Shown here: positions 55,288-64,000 of the stretch, in pieces
Layout of the letters: each line of letters opens with the position of its first letter
Position numbering within the stretch: position 1 is the first letter of the stretch
Assembly (NCBI GenBank): GCA_904501975.1
Contig: CAJGCZ010000002.1
Coordinates: 1-64,000 of the forward strand
From: an uncultured Akkermansia sp.
Lineage (GTDB): Bacteria > Verrucomicrobiota > Verrucomicrobiia > Verrucomicrobiales > Akkermansiaceae
Direction of reading: 5' to 3'
Length of the DNA: 64,000 nucleotides
The notes under the pieces: generated by a model
The model's input: only the letters and a program-made list of their open reading frames with translations
What the model was told of the DNA's origin: nothing
Databases searched by the model: none
Made by a program: the position numbers and the translations under genes

Positions 55288-55316
55288 ATTCTACACAGAA
55301 TCGCCTACCTTGGCAA
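55288..55316 (-). promoter_or_regulatory. Promoter of the nucleotidyltransferase-nahK operon
   Basis: TTGCCA (55311-55316), 17 bp, TAGAAT (55288-55293), then 33 nt to the ATG at 55254. One of the few genes here with a longer leader. Confidence 0.6.
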
Positions 55317-55364
55317 GAAGAAAGAAACAAATATCCCGATAACACGCGGTTTTATAGCGACTAA

Positions 55365-55397
55365 ATCGGCGTGACTCACTGATAAAGCCACGCCGAT
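55365..55397 (-). terminator. Terminator-like hairpin after metH
   Basis: ATCGGCGTG (55365-55373) pairs with CACGCCGAT (55389-55397). The minus-strand tail TTTAGTC is short. 31 nt past the metH stop. Confidence 0.5.
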
Positions 55398-55427
55398 GAT
55401 ATAAAACATGCCCTATTTATGCCGAAT

Positions 55428-58400
55428 TCAGACAGGTAATCGGTGCCCGCTACGCGCTTCGTAATCGGCTCGTTGGTCATCACCAATAGGCCCGACGGCG
55501 AAATATTGTGCTGAGGGATGATTAAAAATAAGAGCACAGATGGCAGAAGAAGGTTGCATCATGCAGGTTTCCGTCAAGGAGGTACCGGTGCGCTCTGTTG
55601 CATTCAGCAAGGAGAAGACGGTGCGTTTTTCCTGATGGTCAGGCTGAGAGGGATAACCGCAGGCGGGGCGAACCATATTGGATTCTGCAACAGGCCATAT
55701 CTGCTCCACACAATCCTGCGTGCACTCAGCCAATGCCTCTGCCAACATGTTGGCAAGGGCAGAAATCAGCAAGGCGTTGTAGGGATCATTGGAGGCATTC
55801 AGTTCTGCGCTCCATTCATCGGCACCGGTAATAGCCATTTGCATGGCTCCTACATAGCCATTCTTTTCCTGCACTAAGTCAGCCAAAGCCACTCGTGGTT
55901 TATCGCACACTTTTTGTTGGCGCAGGGAATACAGCACGGCACCCCCCTGCACTGCAATATCATCGCCACAGCGTGCGGCCGGCCAAATACCAAAGCAGGA
56001 ACGGGCATGGATGCGACCCTCTGCTAAAGCACGATTCAAGAGAGCCTCGGCATCCGCCCTCAATTTATCAGCTTCGCGTTTCTTTTCTTCCGTTCGGGCA
56101 TTATGCATACCAAAGGTTCGCAGTGTAATGCTCCAATCAGCCTTAGCAAGCAATTGCTCCCAAGAAAGCGGAAAATCCGGCTGCGGATGATGGCAAGCAC
56201 AGCCTTCGGGCACCCCTACGGTAAACACACCGGTTTTCAGCGGTTGAGGCTGTGCGACCTCATAAACCGGGGCAGCCTTGCGAGCCTCTGCCAACGACAT
56301 CAAGGGCACCTCTTTGGCAGTAAATTCAGCGCAAAGGCGAGATTGTTCCGCACGATGCTCGGTCTTAAATGCCTCTGCCGTAGCAGACACCAAAGCCGAT
56401 GCCACCGGAACAATGGTGGAAGCATCTGCCGTTTGCACCACAACTCCACTCGGGTAATGGGGTGCCAATTTAAGCGCGGTATGCAAGGGACTGGTGGTAG
56501 CACCACCCACCAACAACGGAAGCGTCATCCCCTCTGCCTCCATGGCTGCGGCTACTGCGGCCATTTCATCCAAGGAGGGCGTAATTAAGCCGGAAAGCGC
56601 CACAAGGTCAGCATTCTCGCGCTTAGCTGCGGCTATGATATCCTCCTTAGGCACCATGACACCGAGGTCAACCACGCGGAAACCGTTGCAGGAAAGCACC
56701 ACGCTAACAATGTTCTTGCCAATATCATGAACATCACCCTTAACCGTGGCAATAACCACAGTTGCGGCAGCTTTTTGTCCGGATTGCTCCGCCTCAAGCA
56801 ACGGGGTAAGTACAGCAACGCTTTGCTTCATCACGCGAGCGCTCTTAACTACTTGCGGTAAGAACATTTTACCACTACCGAACAGCTCACCGACCTGCTT
56901 CATGCCATCCATCAACGGCCCCTCGATAACCTGAAGCGGCGAGCCGCATAACTCTAATGCTTCGCGCGTATCTGCTTCAATGAACTCAGTAATACCGTGC
57001 ACCAGGGCATGCGCCAAGCGCTCCGGAACGGAGGCAGCACGCCAATCTGCCACTTGTTTGGGAGCAGGCGCCGGAGCACCGGCACCGGCGGATTTAAGCG
57101 CAGCCTTAGCCTCTGCCAATTCCTGAGCATAGGCAATAAGACACTCCGTAGCATCTTCGCAAGTATTCAGCAACACATCTTCCACCAATTTGCGGCGGTG
57201 TGCGGGTATCGTAGCATAATCCGTCATCAACGCAGCGTTGACAATGCAAAGGTCGAGCCCACCCTTTGAGGCATAATGCAGGAAGGCACTGTGCATAGCC
57301 TCTCGCACCGGGTTGTTACCACGGAAGGAGAACGATACATTGGATATACCGCCGGAAATATGGCAAAGAGGATGACTGCGGTGTATTTCCTCAGTGGCCA
57401 TAAAGAAATGGAGAGCATGGTTAGCATGCTCGGCAATACCCGTGCCTACCGTCAACACGTTGGGGTCAAAAATAATATCCTCCGGCGGGAAACCAACCTT
57501 CTGAGTCAACAGCTCGTAGGCTCGATGCGCGATAGCAATGCGGTCTTCGAGGCCGCAAGCCTGCCCCTTTTCATCAAAGCCCATCACCACGACAGCCGCA
57601 CCGTATCGGCGAATCATCCGTGCGTGGTGAAGAAACTCCTCCTCGCCGTTCTTGAGCGATATGGAGTTTACAATCCCCTTACCTTGTACGCATTGCAAGC
57701 CTGCCTCTATCACCTCCCACTTGGAGGAATCAATCATGCACGGCACTCGGGCAATATCAGGCTCTGCTGCCACGAGATTCAAGAATCGGGTCATGGCTGC
57801 CGGGCCGTCAATCATACCGTCATCAAAGCAGAAATCGAGAACGCGAGCTCCTTTTTGCACCTGAGTGCGAGCAATCTCCAAGGCTTCCTCGTATTTTTCC
57901 TCGCGAATGAGACGCGCAAACTTGGGTGAACCGGCCACATTGCATCGTTCTCCTACAAACATGATACCATCGCGGCGGTGATGAGTGTAGGGCTCCAAGC
58001 CGGAAAGGCAAAGAGAGCCATCGGACTCATGAGCAACAATGGTACGCGGAGCATAGCCCTGCACCGCCTCGCGAATAGCGGCAATGTACTCCGGAGTTGT
58101 TCCACAGCAACCGCCTACAAAGTTTAACAGCCCCTGTGCTGCATACTCTTTAAGAATATCTGCCATGTATGCAGCGGTATGGCCATAACCACCCGGGCTC
58201 AGAGGATCCGGCAAACCGGCATTGGGATACATGCTGATAGCACAATCCGCCACACGAGCCAGCTCCTGAGCAAAGGGCAACATTAAGTCCGCCCCCAAAG
58301 CGCAGTTAATGCCAATAGCCAAGGGTTTTGCATGGCGCACGGAATGCCAGAACGCCTCTACCGTTTGTCCGCTCAAGGTACGCCCGGCTTTGTCGGTGAT

Positions 58401-59117
58401 GGTAAAGCTAATCATGACGGGCGGCAAGGCGCGCTCTTCCCGCAACTCATCGATGGCATATAAACAAGCCTTCGCGTTCAGTGTGTCGAAAATGGTCTCC
58501 AGCAACAAAATATCCACCCCGCCATCTGCCAAAGCTATAACTTGCTCACGATAAGCACGGCGCAGTTGGTCAAAATTAACGGCACGGAATCCGGGATCGC
58601 TCACATCCGGAGACAAAGAGGCCGTAACGGCCATGGGACCAATGGAACCCGCTACCAAACGGGGACGCCCATCGCGAGCCTCTGCTGCATCCGTGGCTTC
58701 ACGGGCAATACGGCATGCAGCTAAATTGAGCTCTCGAATCAACAATGACAGGTCTTCATCTGCCAACACGCCTTCGTAATAGGCTTGGTCATGCCGCGTG
58801 GGTGCTGAATGATGAAAAAACTCATGCTGGCCGATGCAGGTTGCAGAAAAGGTACAGGTACTGATGATATCCGACCCTGCGGCCAAATATTGGTCGCACA
58901 TATCGCGAATGATATCCGGGCGCGTTAACACCAGAACATCATTATTGTTGCGTAAATCCTTGGGATAACGGGCTGTATCGGCAAAACAGCTACCACGGTA
59001 ATCCGGTTCCTGCAAACAGTGGCGCTGAATCATGGTGCCCTGCGCACCGTCCAACATCAGGATACGCTGTTGCATTTGCTCGCGGAGGTAAGCCTGTCTT
59101 GTTTCTGCTGTGCTCAT
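55428..59117 (-). CDS. metH: Cobalamin-dependent methionine synthase
   Basis: 1229 residues, the normal length. Domains in order: homocysteine domain (residues about 10-340) with zinc ligands in [10 protein letters not shown] and [10 protein letters not shown]; pterin domain from [17 protein letters not shown] near 370; B12 cap and Rossmann domain with [20 protein letters not shown] near 790; reactivation domain ending near 1195 with [15 protein letters not shown]. Transfers methyl from methyl-THF to homocysteine via B12. Complements metF and the riboswitch-controlled B12 receptor. Confidence 0.97.
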   Translation of the reverse strand: MSTAETRQAYLREQMQQRILMLDGAQGTMIQRHCLQEPDYRGSCFADTARYPKDLRNNNDVLVLTRPDIIRDMCDQYLAAGSDIISTCTFSATCIGQHEFFHHSAPTRHDQAYYEGVLADEDLSLLIRELNLAACRIAREATDAAEARDGRPRLVAGSIGPMAVTASLSPDVSDPGFRAVNFDQLRRAYREQVIALADGGVDILLLETIFDTLNAKACLYAIDELREERALPPVMISFTITDKAGRTLSGQTVEAFWHSVRHAKPLAIGINCALGADLMLPFAQELARVADCAISMYPNAGLPDPLSPGGYGHTAAYMADILKEYAAQGLLNFVGGCCGTTPEYIAAIREAVQGYAPRTIVAHESDGSLCLSGLEPYTHHRRDGIMFVGERCNVAGSPKFARLIREEKYEEALEIARTQVQKGARVLDFCFDDGMIDGPAAMTRFLNLVAAEPDIARVPCMIDSSKWEVIEAGLQCVQGKGIVNSISLKNGEEEFLHHARMIRRYGAAVVVMGFDEKGQACGLEDRIAIAHRAYELLTQKVGFPPEDIIFDPNVLTVGTGIAEHANHALHFFMATEEIHRSHPLCHISGGISNVSFSFRGNNPVREAMHSAFLHYASKGGLDLCIVNAALMTDYATIPAHRRKLVEDVLLNTCEDATECLIAYAQELAEAKAALKSAGAGAPAPAPKQVADWRAASVPERLAHALVHGITEFIEADTREALELCGSPLQVIEGPLMDGMKQVGELFGSGKMFLPQVVKSARVMKQSVAVLTPLLEAEQSGQKAAATVVIATVKGDVHDIGKNIVSVVLSCNGFRVVDLGVMVPKEDIIAAAKRENADLVALSGLITPSLDEMAAVAAAMEAEGMTLPLLVGGATTSPLHTALKLAPHYPSGVVVQTADASTIVPVASALVSATAEAFKTEHRAEQSRLCAEFTAKEVPLMSLAEARKAAPVYEVAQPQPLKTGVFTVGVPEGCACHHPQPDFPLSWEQLLAKADWSITLRTFGMHNARTEEKKREADKLRADAEALLNRALAEGRIHARSCFGIWPAARCGDDIAVQGGAVLYSLRQQKVCDKPRVALADLVQEKNGYVGAMQMAITGADEWSAELNASNDPYNALLISALANMLAEALAECTQDCVEQIWPVAESNMVRPACGYPSQPDHQEKRTVFSLLNATERTGTSLTETCMMQPSSAICALIFNHPSAQYFAVGPIGDDQRADYEARSGHRLPV

Positions 59118-59142
59118 ATATCTGTTTCCGGTTAAGTAAAAA

Positions 59143-59166
59143 GGCGGCTCCTGAACGGAAGCCGCC
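59143..59166 (-). terminator. Terminator after nuoA
   Basis: GGCGGCT (59143-59149) with AGCCGCC (59160-59166); followed on the minus strand by TTTTTAC. Separates nuoA from metH, so metH should have its own promoter. Confidence 0.7.
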
Positions 59167-59203
59167 TAAAAAATTATATCACATCAAGGTGCGACTCCCG
59201 CCA

Positions 59204-59596
59204 TCAATCGCGGGGCTTGGGGTTGCGGTGCCATACAATCACGCCCTTGCCCAGCGCATACAGGTAAGCTACCATCAGCACGGCAATGAATGCAGTCATA
59301 GCACCGAAAGCGGCACCGTTGTTCACCACAAAATCCTTGAAACCAAGGGCCCAGGGATACAGGAAAATCACCTCAAGGTCGAAGACCAAGAAAAGAATGG
59401 CAACCATGTAGTACTTAATGGAGAAGAATGCCGGAGCACCATCACCTTCAGGCACGTTACCACATTCATACGGCACATCCTGAGCAGGACGAAGACGGGC
59501 ACGACGGCCAAAAATCACACTGAGCACAATGATCATACCGGCAAAACCAAAACCGGCGACCAACTGAATCAAAGCTGAAAAATATTCCTGTAACAT
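59204..59596 (-). CDS. nuoA: NADH-quinone oxidoreductase subunit A
   Basis: 130 residues from MLQEYFSALIQLVAGFGFAG. Three membrane helices. The family motifs YECGNVPEGDG and FDLEVIFLYPW are present. The frame extends to 59650 but that part contains the promoter. Normally part of a nuoABCDEFGHIJKLMN operon; here it stands alone with its own promoter and terminator, so the rest of complex I must be elsewhere. Confidence 0.92.
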   Translation of the reverse strand: MLQEYFSALIQLVAGFGFAGMIIVLSVIFGRRARLRPAQDVPYECGNVPEGDGAPAFFSIKYYMVAILFLVFDLEVIFLYPWALGFKDFVVNNGAAFGAMTAFIAVLMVAYLYALGKGVIVWHRNPKPRD

Positions 59597-59611
59597 GGCG
59601 ATAACGGGTTT

Positions 59612-59640
59612 CTTATACCACGAGCCCCACGCCTTGTCAA
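59612..59640 (-). promoter_or_regulatory. nuoA promoter
   Basis: TTGACA (59635-59640), 17 bp, TATAAG (59612-59617), then 15 nt to the ATG. Confidence 0.7.
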
Positions 59641-59695
59641 GCAGGAACAATGAAACTGCGCGATATTTCTTTACTCATTTACTATCGAAAAACAC

Positions 59696-60802
59696 TCAGG
59701 GCTTGTACACGCGAGGCACACGTGAAGAAATGCTCGTGATAATGTTGCTGGGAATTGTTTTAGCGCGGTCGGTCAATTCGGCCCACGGCACGTTCGGGCC
59801 CATAATCTCGGCAACATCGCCGGATTGCACCCCTTCCATGTGAGAAACATCGACCATAATTTGATCCATCGTCACCCTACCCAGTACCGGACAATACTGC
59901 CCGTTAAGGAAAACACGTGCACCGGTGTTGGAAAGATAATGCAAATAGCCATCTCCAAAACCTATGCCGATAGTGGCAACCTTGGTGGGACCGTGCGTGA
60001 TATAGGTATGGTCGTAAGAAACACCGTGATTATCCGGCAGCTCGCGCAGAAGCGTTACTCGACTGTAGAGCGTGAGCGTATTACGCAGCTCCTTATTATA
60101 CGGTGAAGGCATGGGAGAATAGCCATACAAAATACGCCCCAGGCGCACCATATTGGTGCTGGGAGCCTTATAATTGAAGACGGCGGCGCTGCTGCACAAG
60201 TGACGATACGGCAAATCCAGGCTTACCGTCAGTTCTCGCACGGCTTCCTCGTAAGCGCGTATCTGTTTATGCGTAAAGGAAATATCCTGCGACGCGGCAG
60301 AAAGGTGAGAATAAACACCCTCGATATTCAAGAACTCAAACTGGCGTAACTTATCGCCCAGTCCCGGCATATCGTGCGGCAAAAATCCGGCTCGCCCCAT
60401 GCCGGTATCTACATTGATATGCAAGTTTACCTTTTTACCATACAAGCGACCAAGCGAATTAAAATGAGAGGCTTCTTCCAAACCGGACAAGGCAGCTCGC
60501 CAACCGTTCTGCACAATCGCCTCACGCTCCGCCGGAAAACAAGGGCCTAAAATAAACGGACAGGTATGACAGCCGGCTTCCTGAACTCGCTGAGCCTCCG
60601 CAACGGTTGCTACACCAAAAAACTTAATATCAGCATCATCTAAGGCTTTTACAACCCCTTCAATTCCATGCCCATAAGCCTCAGCCTTCACAATAGCCAT
60701 GCGACTGTGATTCGGCATCACCCGACGCACCACGTTCAAATTGTGCTTCATGGCATCGGTATCAACCTCTGCCCAAGCGCGGAAGGTACTCGTATCCTGC
60801 AT
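59696..60802 (-). CDS. alr: Alanine racemase
   Basis: 368 residues. PLP enzyme making D-alanine for peptidoglycan. PLP lysine in [20 protein letters not shown] near 36; the second catalytic base Tyr lies in the [19 protein letters not shown] region near 262; [15 protein letters not shown] near 218. Also [17 protein letters not shown] ([14 protein letters not shown]). Promoter at 60809-60837, 6 nt from the ATG. Confidence 0.95.
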   Translation of the reverse strand: MQDTSTFRAWAEVDTDAMKHNLNVVRRVMPNHSRMAIVKAEAYGHGIEGVVKALDDADIKFFGVATVAEAQRVQEAGCHTCPFILGPCFPAEREAIVQNGWRAALSGLEEASHFNSLGRLYGKKVNLHINVDTGMGRAGFLPHDMPGLGDKLRQFEFLNIEGVYSHLSAASQDISFTHKQIRAYEEAVRELTVSLDLPYRHLCSSAAVFNYKAPSTNMVRLGRILYGYSPMPSPYNKELRNTLTLYSRVTLLRELPDNHGVSYDHTYITHGPTKVATIGIGFGDGYLHYLSNTGARVFLNGQYCPVLGRVTMDQIMVDVSHMEGVQSGDVAEIMGPNVPWAELTDRAKTIPSNIITSISSRVPRVYKP

Positions 60803-60808
60803 GGCTGT

Positions 60809-60837
60809 ATTCTATATCTCTTTTCAGCGCAAGGCAA
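60809..60837 (-). promoter_or_regulatory. alr promoter
   Basis: TTGCCT (60832-60837), 17 bp, TAGAAT (60809-60814), then 6 nt to the ATG. Confidence 0.65.
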
Positions 60838-60850
60838 GATTATTTGCCAT

Positions 60851-60888
60851 GGAACACCAAGATTTTGCCTCTTGGTGTTCCCTTTTTT
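60851..60888 (+). terminator. Terminator facing the plus strand
   Basis: GGAACACCAAG (60851-60861) pairs with CTTGGTGTTCC (60871-60881), then TTTTTT (60883-60888). Both neighbouring genes run on the minus strand, where the tail is not T-rich. Confidence 0.7.
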
Positions 60889-60930
60889 AAGAAAAGCGCA
60901 CCCCCCTGCCACCAGCAGAGCCGCGAAAAC

Positions 60931-62310
60931 TTATTTTTGAACAGCCTTTACCAACTCAGGCATACAAATCCAGCTCTTCGTGAGTACAATGGCATCGTAA
61001 ATTTGCTGAGCATTGGGCGTTGCTGCTTTAGCCATATCCAAGTAATACTCGGCCGTACTCAAATCGGGCGGCGTCGTCTCGTTGCCTAATGCGGTAATGG
61101 CAGCCATGATGGCATAAGCAGAAGCAGAACTTACGGCAGCATCTTCCGTCAGAAAATCAATAGCTTTTCGCAGGTTTTTCTGAACACCGGCTGTTCCGTT
61201 GAAATAAACACTGGCCAAAGCATGATTAACCCACAAAGCCCCTTTATCGCGAGCCTGCAACAGCAAGGATATACCGCCCTCTGCATCTACTGGGCAACCG
61301 GCTCCCAGCACTTTACAATAGCCAACACCGGCTGTACCTTCTGCAATTCCGCAGCGATGTGCGTGCTCGAACAATCGATACACGAGCTCCACAGGAACGG
61401 AATCTAACTGCCCCTGTGCATACATTAACGCCAGTTCAGCAGAGGCCTCGGGCATACCCTGCATGGCAGCCAGTTGCATATAGCGGCTCCCTAACGCAAA
61501 ATCATGCTTAATGCCAAGCTGAATCGCCAAGGGATGCGTATTGGCGCGGCAAAGCAAAGCGCCGTAGTAGTGCATGGCTACCAAATTACCGCGCTCTGCA
61601 GCTAATTTCATGTGCGCCAAACGATGATGCTCATCCTCCCCCTTAACAAGAGTTTGGCTCAGGAGGAACGGAGCGGAAGCACTTCCATGAGCCTCCGCTT
61701 TGTGCATCCACTCAATAGCCTTGGCTTCTACCGTCTGAATGGAAGCTAAGGCTTCTTCCAAGTGGTAATTATTCTTTTTCAATTCGGAGGCCACCTCAGG
61801 CAGAGTGACATTACCGGCAGACAAACGCCCCGTTTGCATGAGGTAAAGAGTTCTTGCCTTGGGGTTACCCAACGCGCAAGCTGCGCGCAAATGCGTTTGA
61901 GACAAAGACGGATTCGACTGAGCATGGAGACCGGCAGAAAGAATAAGCGCCGGAGCATACTTTTTCTCAGCAGCTGCTGCAACCAACTTCAACACATTTG
62001 CGTATTCGGGAGTACCGGATTGAACGTACAGCAACTGGTACATAGCACTCCACGTCTGGGCAGCAGCATTACCATTTTTAGCGGCCTTCTGCATGGCCTC
62101 AAAGTAGCCGGCGCATGAGCCATGCTTATCCAGATAGGCGCGAGCGGGCAAACAAAAATCTTCACTGCCTGTTTTCACCAATTTCTGCAACTCCTGCAAC
62201 ATGGCCGTCTCGGCCTCGCGGGCAGTCTTTGCAACGGCGGAAGACGCAGATGGTGCAGCAGAGAGGCACCCTGCTGCTAAAGCAATCGTGAGAATAGCAT
62301 GACGAATCAT
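60931..62310 (-). CDS. Secreted Sel1/TPR-like repeat protein
   Basis: 459 residues from MIRHAILTIALAAGCLSAAP, a signal peptide; the frame to 62349 includes the promoter. Sel1-type units: NGNAAAQTWSAMYQLLYV, KYAPALILSAGLHAQ, NPKARTLYLMQTGRL, MQGMPEASAELALMYAQGQL, and KGALWVNHALASVYFNG. Periplasmic interaction scaffold is the likely role. No catalytic motif. Confidence 0.83.
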   Translation of the reverse strand: MIRHAILTIALAAGCLSAAPSASSAVAKTAREAETAMLQELQKLVKTGSEDFCLPARAYLDKHGSCAGYFEAMQKAAKNGNAAAQTWSAMYQLLYVQSGTPEYANVLKLVAAAAEKKYAPALILSAGLHAQSNPSLSQTHLRAACALGNPKARTLYLMQTGRLSAGNVTLPEVASELKKNNYHLEEALASIQTVEAKAIEWMHKAEAHGSASAPFLLSQTLVKGEDEHHRLAHMKLAAERGNLVAMHYYGALLCRANTHPLAIQLGIKHDFALGSRYMQLAAMQGMPEASAELALMYAQGQLDSVPVELVYRLFEHAHRCGIAEGTAGVGYCKVLGAGCPVDAEGGISLLLQARDKGALWVNHALASVYFNGTAGVQKNLRKAIDFLTEDAAVSSASAYAIMAAITALGNETTPPDLSTAEYYLDMAKAATPNAQQIYDAIVLTKSWICMPELVKAVQK

Positions 62311-62316
62311 GCCGCC

Positions 62317-62345
62317 ATTATATACAAGCCCGTTCGCACGAGCAA
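62317..62345 (-). promoter_or_regulatory. Promoter of the Sel1 protein gene
   Basis: TTGCTC (62340-62345), 17 bp, TATAAT (62317-62322), then 6 nt to the ATG at 62310. Confidence 0.7.
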
Positions 62346-62366
62346 GCACTTTTTGCGTTACACCAT

Positions 62367-63530
62367 TTAACGCCCGATAACGGAGGCTGCCATTTCGCGA
62401 GCCAGTAGGTCATCTTCGAGAATGATATCCAGCTTTCCGCAATAGTCTCGCGGAGAGAGGCGGGAAAGTGTATTTTCCACCGTCTCCCAGATACCGGAGA
62501 AAGAAAGTCTGCCCTCAACAAAGGCTTGCACGGCCACCTCGTTAGCGGCATTGTACATGGCAGGCATCGTGCCACCAATGATACCCGACTGACGAGCAAG
62601 AGAAAGCGCAGGGAAATCATTCCAACGAGGAGCTTCAAAGTGCAGCGAAGCCAGCTCTGCCAAATTGAGACGCTTGAGAGAATTGGGCGTTCTCTCCGGC
62701 CAGGTGACAGCGTATTGAATGGGGAAGCACATATCGCTGCTACTCAATTGAGCCAAAATAGAACCATCACGGAACTCAACCAAAGAGTGAACAATACTCT
62801 GCGGATGCACAATCACATCCACCTGCTCCATGGGAATACCGAAAAGCCAACGAGCTTCTATCATCTCAAGCCCCTTGTTGAACAAGGTGGCTGAGTCAAT
62901 GGTAATTTTTCGGCCCATATTCCACGTGGGATGTTTAAGCGCTTGCTCCAGAGTAACAAAAGGCAACTGCGCCTTAGGCGTATTACGGAACGGGCCACCG
63001 CTTGCTGTCAATATCAGGCGACTCACCTGCTCCGGCCCGCCGTGATTACCCTGCAAGCACTGGAAAATAGCGTTATGCTCACTATCCACCGGCAACACAT
63101 TGACACCCTTGGCGGCAGCACGGCTCATCACCACCTCGCCGGCCATTACAAGGATTTCCTTGGAGGCAATAGCCAAGTCCTTACCGGCTTCTATGGCCTG
63201 CAACGTGGGTTTTAATCCTGCCGTGCCAATGATAGACACCAGCACCATATCCGCCTGCTCCAATGTTGCCAACTCGCACAAGCCTTCTAAGCCGCACAAA
63301 ATACGGGTGTCTGCAGGCACCAACTCGCGCAGACGGCTAAGGCCCTTCTCATCGAACAAACAAACGTCTTTCACGCCAAACTCGTTTACCTGAGCAGCCA
63401 GCACCTCCACACTGCTATGTGCAGCTAAACCGACCACTTCCATACGTTCCGGAATATCGCGCGCTACCTTTAAGGCACTGGTACCGATACTACCGGTGGA
63501 ACCGAGAATTACTATACGTTTTTTGTCCAT
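62367..63530 (-). CDS. dxr: 1-deoxy-D-xylulose 5-phosphate reductoisomerase
   Basis: 387 residues. Second step of the MEP isoprenoid pathway. NADPH-binding GSTGSIGTSALKVARDI near 10; KEILVMAGEVV, VDSEHNAIFQCLQG and ASGGPFRNT in the active site; KITIDSATLFNKGLEMIEAR near 207. Complete. Promoter at 63540-63568, 9 nt from the ATG. Confidence 0.96.
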   Translation of the reverse strand: MDKKRIVILGSTGSIGTSALKVARDIPERMEVVGLAAHSSVEVLAAQVNEFGVKDVCLFDEKGLSRLRELVPADTRILCGLEGLCELATLEQADMVLVSIIGTAGLKPTLQAIEAGKDLAIASKEILVMAGEVVMSRAAAKGVNVLPVDSEHNAIFQCLQGNHGGPEQVSRLILTASGGPFRNTPKAQLPFVTLEQALKHPTWNMGRKITIDSATLFNKGLEMIEARWLFGIPMEQVDVIVHPQSIVHSLVEFRDGSILAQLSSSDMCFPIQYAVTWPERTPNSLKRLNLAELASLHFEAPRWNDFPALSLARQSGIIGGTMPAMYNAANEVAVQAFVEGRLSFSGIWETVENTLSRLSPRDYCGKLDIILEDDLLAREMAASVIGR

Positions 63531-63539
63531 GCGCCCCCT

Positions 63540-63568
63540 ACTCTATCTTAAATCCGCTTGTTTGGCAA
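63540..63568 (-). promoter_or_regulatory. dxr promoter
   Basis: TTGCCA (63563-63568), 17 bp, TAGAGT (63540-63545), then 9 nt to the ATG. Confidence 0.65.
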
Positions 63569-63644
63569 GCCTGAAACGCCCAAAGCTAAACGCAAAAATA
63601 GAAAGCAGCAAGAACTCACATGCTGCCTATGCAACAAAAAAGTC

Positions 63645-63673
63645 TTGCAATAACGGCCGGTTGAGTGTAGAGT
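63645..63673 (+). promoter_or_regulatory. rnpB promoter
   Basis: TTGCAA (63645-63650), 17 bp, TAGAGT (63668-63673). The predicted start is near 63680. The -10 box is identical to the dxr one. Confidence 0.6.
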
Positions 63674-63678
63674 TGTGC

Positions 63679-64000
63679 CGCCGTTCGGGTTCGGGTGGCC
63701 GCTGTGTATTTAGGTACATAGAGGAAAGTCCGGACATCATAAGGCAGCGTGTCCTCTGAAAGGGGGAGACTCCCGGAGCCAATGCCGGGAGGCCGGAAAG
63801 TGCCACAGAAAATATACCGCCCATACGGGTAAGGGTGAAAAGGTGGGGTAAGAGCCCACCGCTCCGAAGGTAACAACGGAGGCACGGAAAACCCCGCGCG
63901 ATGCAAGACAAACAGGAGAAGGGTAGCCTGCCCGCTTTAATCTCCGGGTATTAGTTGCACTCTGCTATAAACGCAGAGCACGCCAACGCGTGAGAAAAAT
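63679..64000 (+). ncRNA. rnpB: RNase P RNA (3' end beyond the window)
   Basis: Bacterial RNase P RNA, catalytic RNA that trims tRNA 5' ends. Diagnostic blocks: GAGGAAAGTCCGGACATC with ATAAGGCAG (near 63721-63745), AGTGCCACAGAAA (near 63799), GTAAGGGTGAAAAGGTGGGG (63829-63848), and TAAGAGCCCACCG (63849-63861), then GGCACGGAAAACCCC. The closing 3' strand (with the usual ACAGAA and GGCTTAT-like segment) is not reached, so the gene is cut at 64000. Genes for tRNA-Arg and tRNA-Ser in this window lack encoded CCA, which RNase P processing tolerates. Confidence 0.93.

Noticed and set aside
60848..60890. Terminator for the Sel1 gene on the minus strand
   Set aside because: The minus-strand tail after the hairpin is ATGGCAAATAA, not a U-tract; the T-run is on the plus strand.

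Overview
The window is about 64 kb of bacterial chromosome. The gene content suggests a Gram-negative, gut-type member of the Verrucomicrobiota, perhaps Akkermansia-like. This is an inference from overall character: a TonB-dependent B12 receptor, many secreted ankyrin and TPR/Sel1 proteins, an N-acetylhexosamine kinase beside a sugar nucleotidyltransferase, and MetH/MetF/BtuB B12 metabolism. No rRNA or marker gene fixes the species.

Layout. 1-265: the end of a striking array of mini-hairpins joined by a constant GTGAAGAA spacer, then a terminator. 266-5296 (minus): an ABCG-like half transporter, an OB-fold-like membrane protein, a secreted TPR protein and gluQ. 5467-6977 (minus): a LolD-like ATPase with panC. 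6984-11073: a decayed mobile region beside tRNA-Arg(CCU). It holds a frameshifted phage polyvalent-type protein with a PBECR-like nuclease end, a possible toxin-like micro-ORF, several promoter-plus-nested-hairpin elements, iterons inside an inverted repeat, and fragments. 11128-14539 (minus): metF and three conserved hypotheticals. 14668-19459 (plus): pgsA, a lipoprotein, an M23 peptidase and a large TPR protein. 19456-27266 (minus): an EEP-family hydrolase, glgB, lipA, and a cluster of secreted ankyrin proteins. 27316-31971 (plus): a cobalamin riboswitch driving a BtuB-like receptor, a family-5 solute-binding protein and a TonB protein. 32070-38738 (plus): the complete F-type ATP synthase operon atpBEFHAGDC. 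38755-43725: recQ divergent from uxs-pyrF-thyA-folA. 43740-50668: small secreted proteins, tRNA-Ser(UGA), an ankyrin/coiled-coil membrane protein, an MFS/POT transporter and ilvD. 50739-53137 (plus): OsmC-like, membrane protein, proline-rich lipoprotein, tlyA. 53243-63530 (minus): nahK with a nucleotidyltransferase, metH, a solitary nuoA, alr, a Sel1 protein and dxr. 63679-64000: RNase P RNA, cut by the window edge.

How the genes work together. MetF and MetH form the methyl-folate to methionine branch, and the riboswitch-controlled BtuB module would supply the B12 that MetH needs. ThyA and FolA form the dTMP/folate cycle next to PyrF. NahK and the nucleotidyltransferase could turn free GlcNAc/GalNAc into nucleotide sugars.

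A window-wide theme is translation signalling. Nearly every start codon lacks a Shine-Dalgarno sequence. About fifteen genes have a sigma70-type promoter (TTGnnn, usually 17 bp, TAnnnT) whose -10 box ends only 6-15 nt before the ATG, so the mRNAs should be leaderless or nearly so. This rule moved several starts (panC, pgsA, glgB, recQ, uxs, nuoA, the Sel1 gene) inward from the longest ORF.
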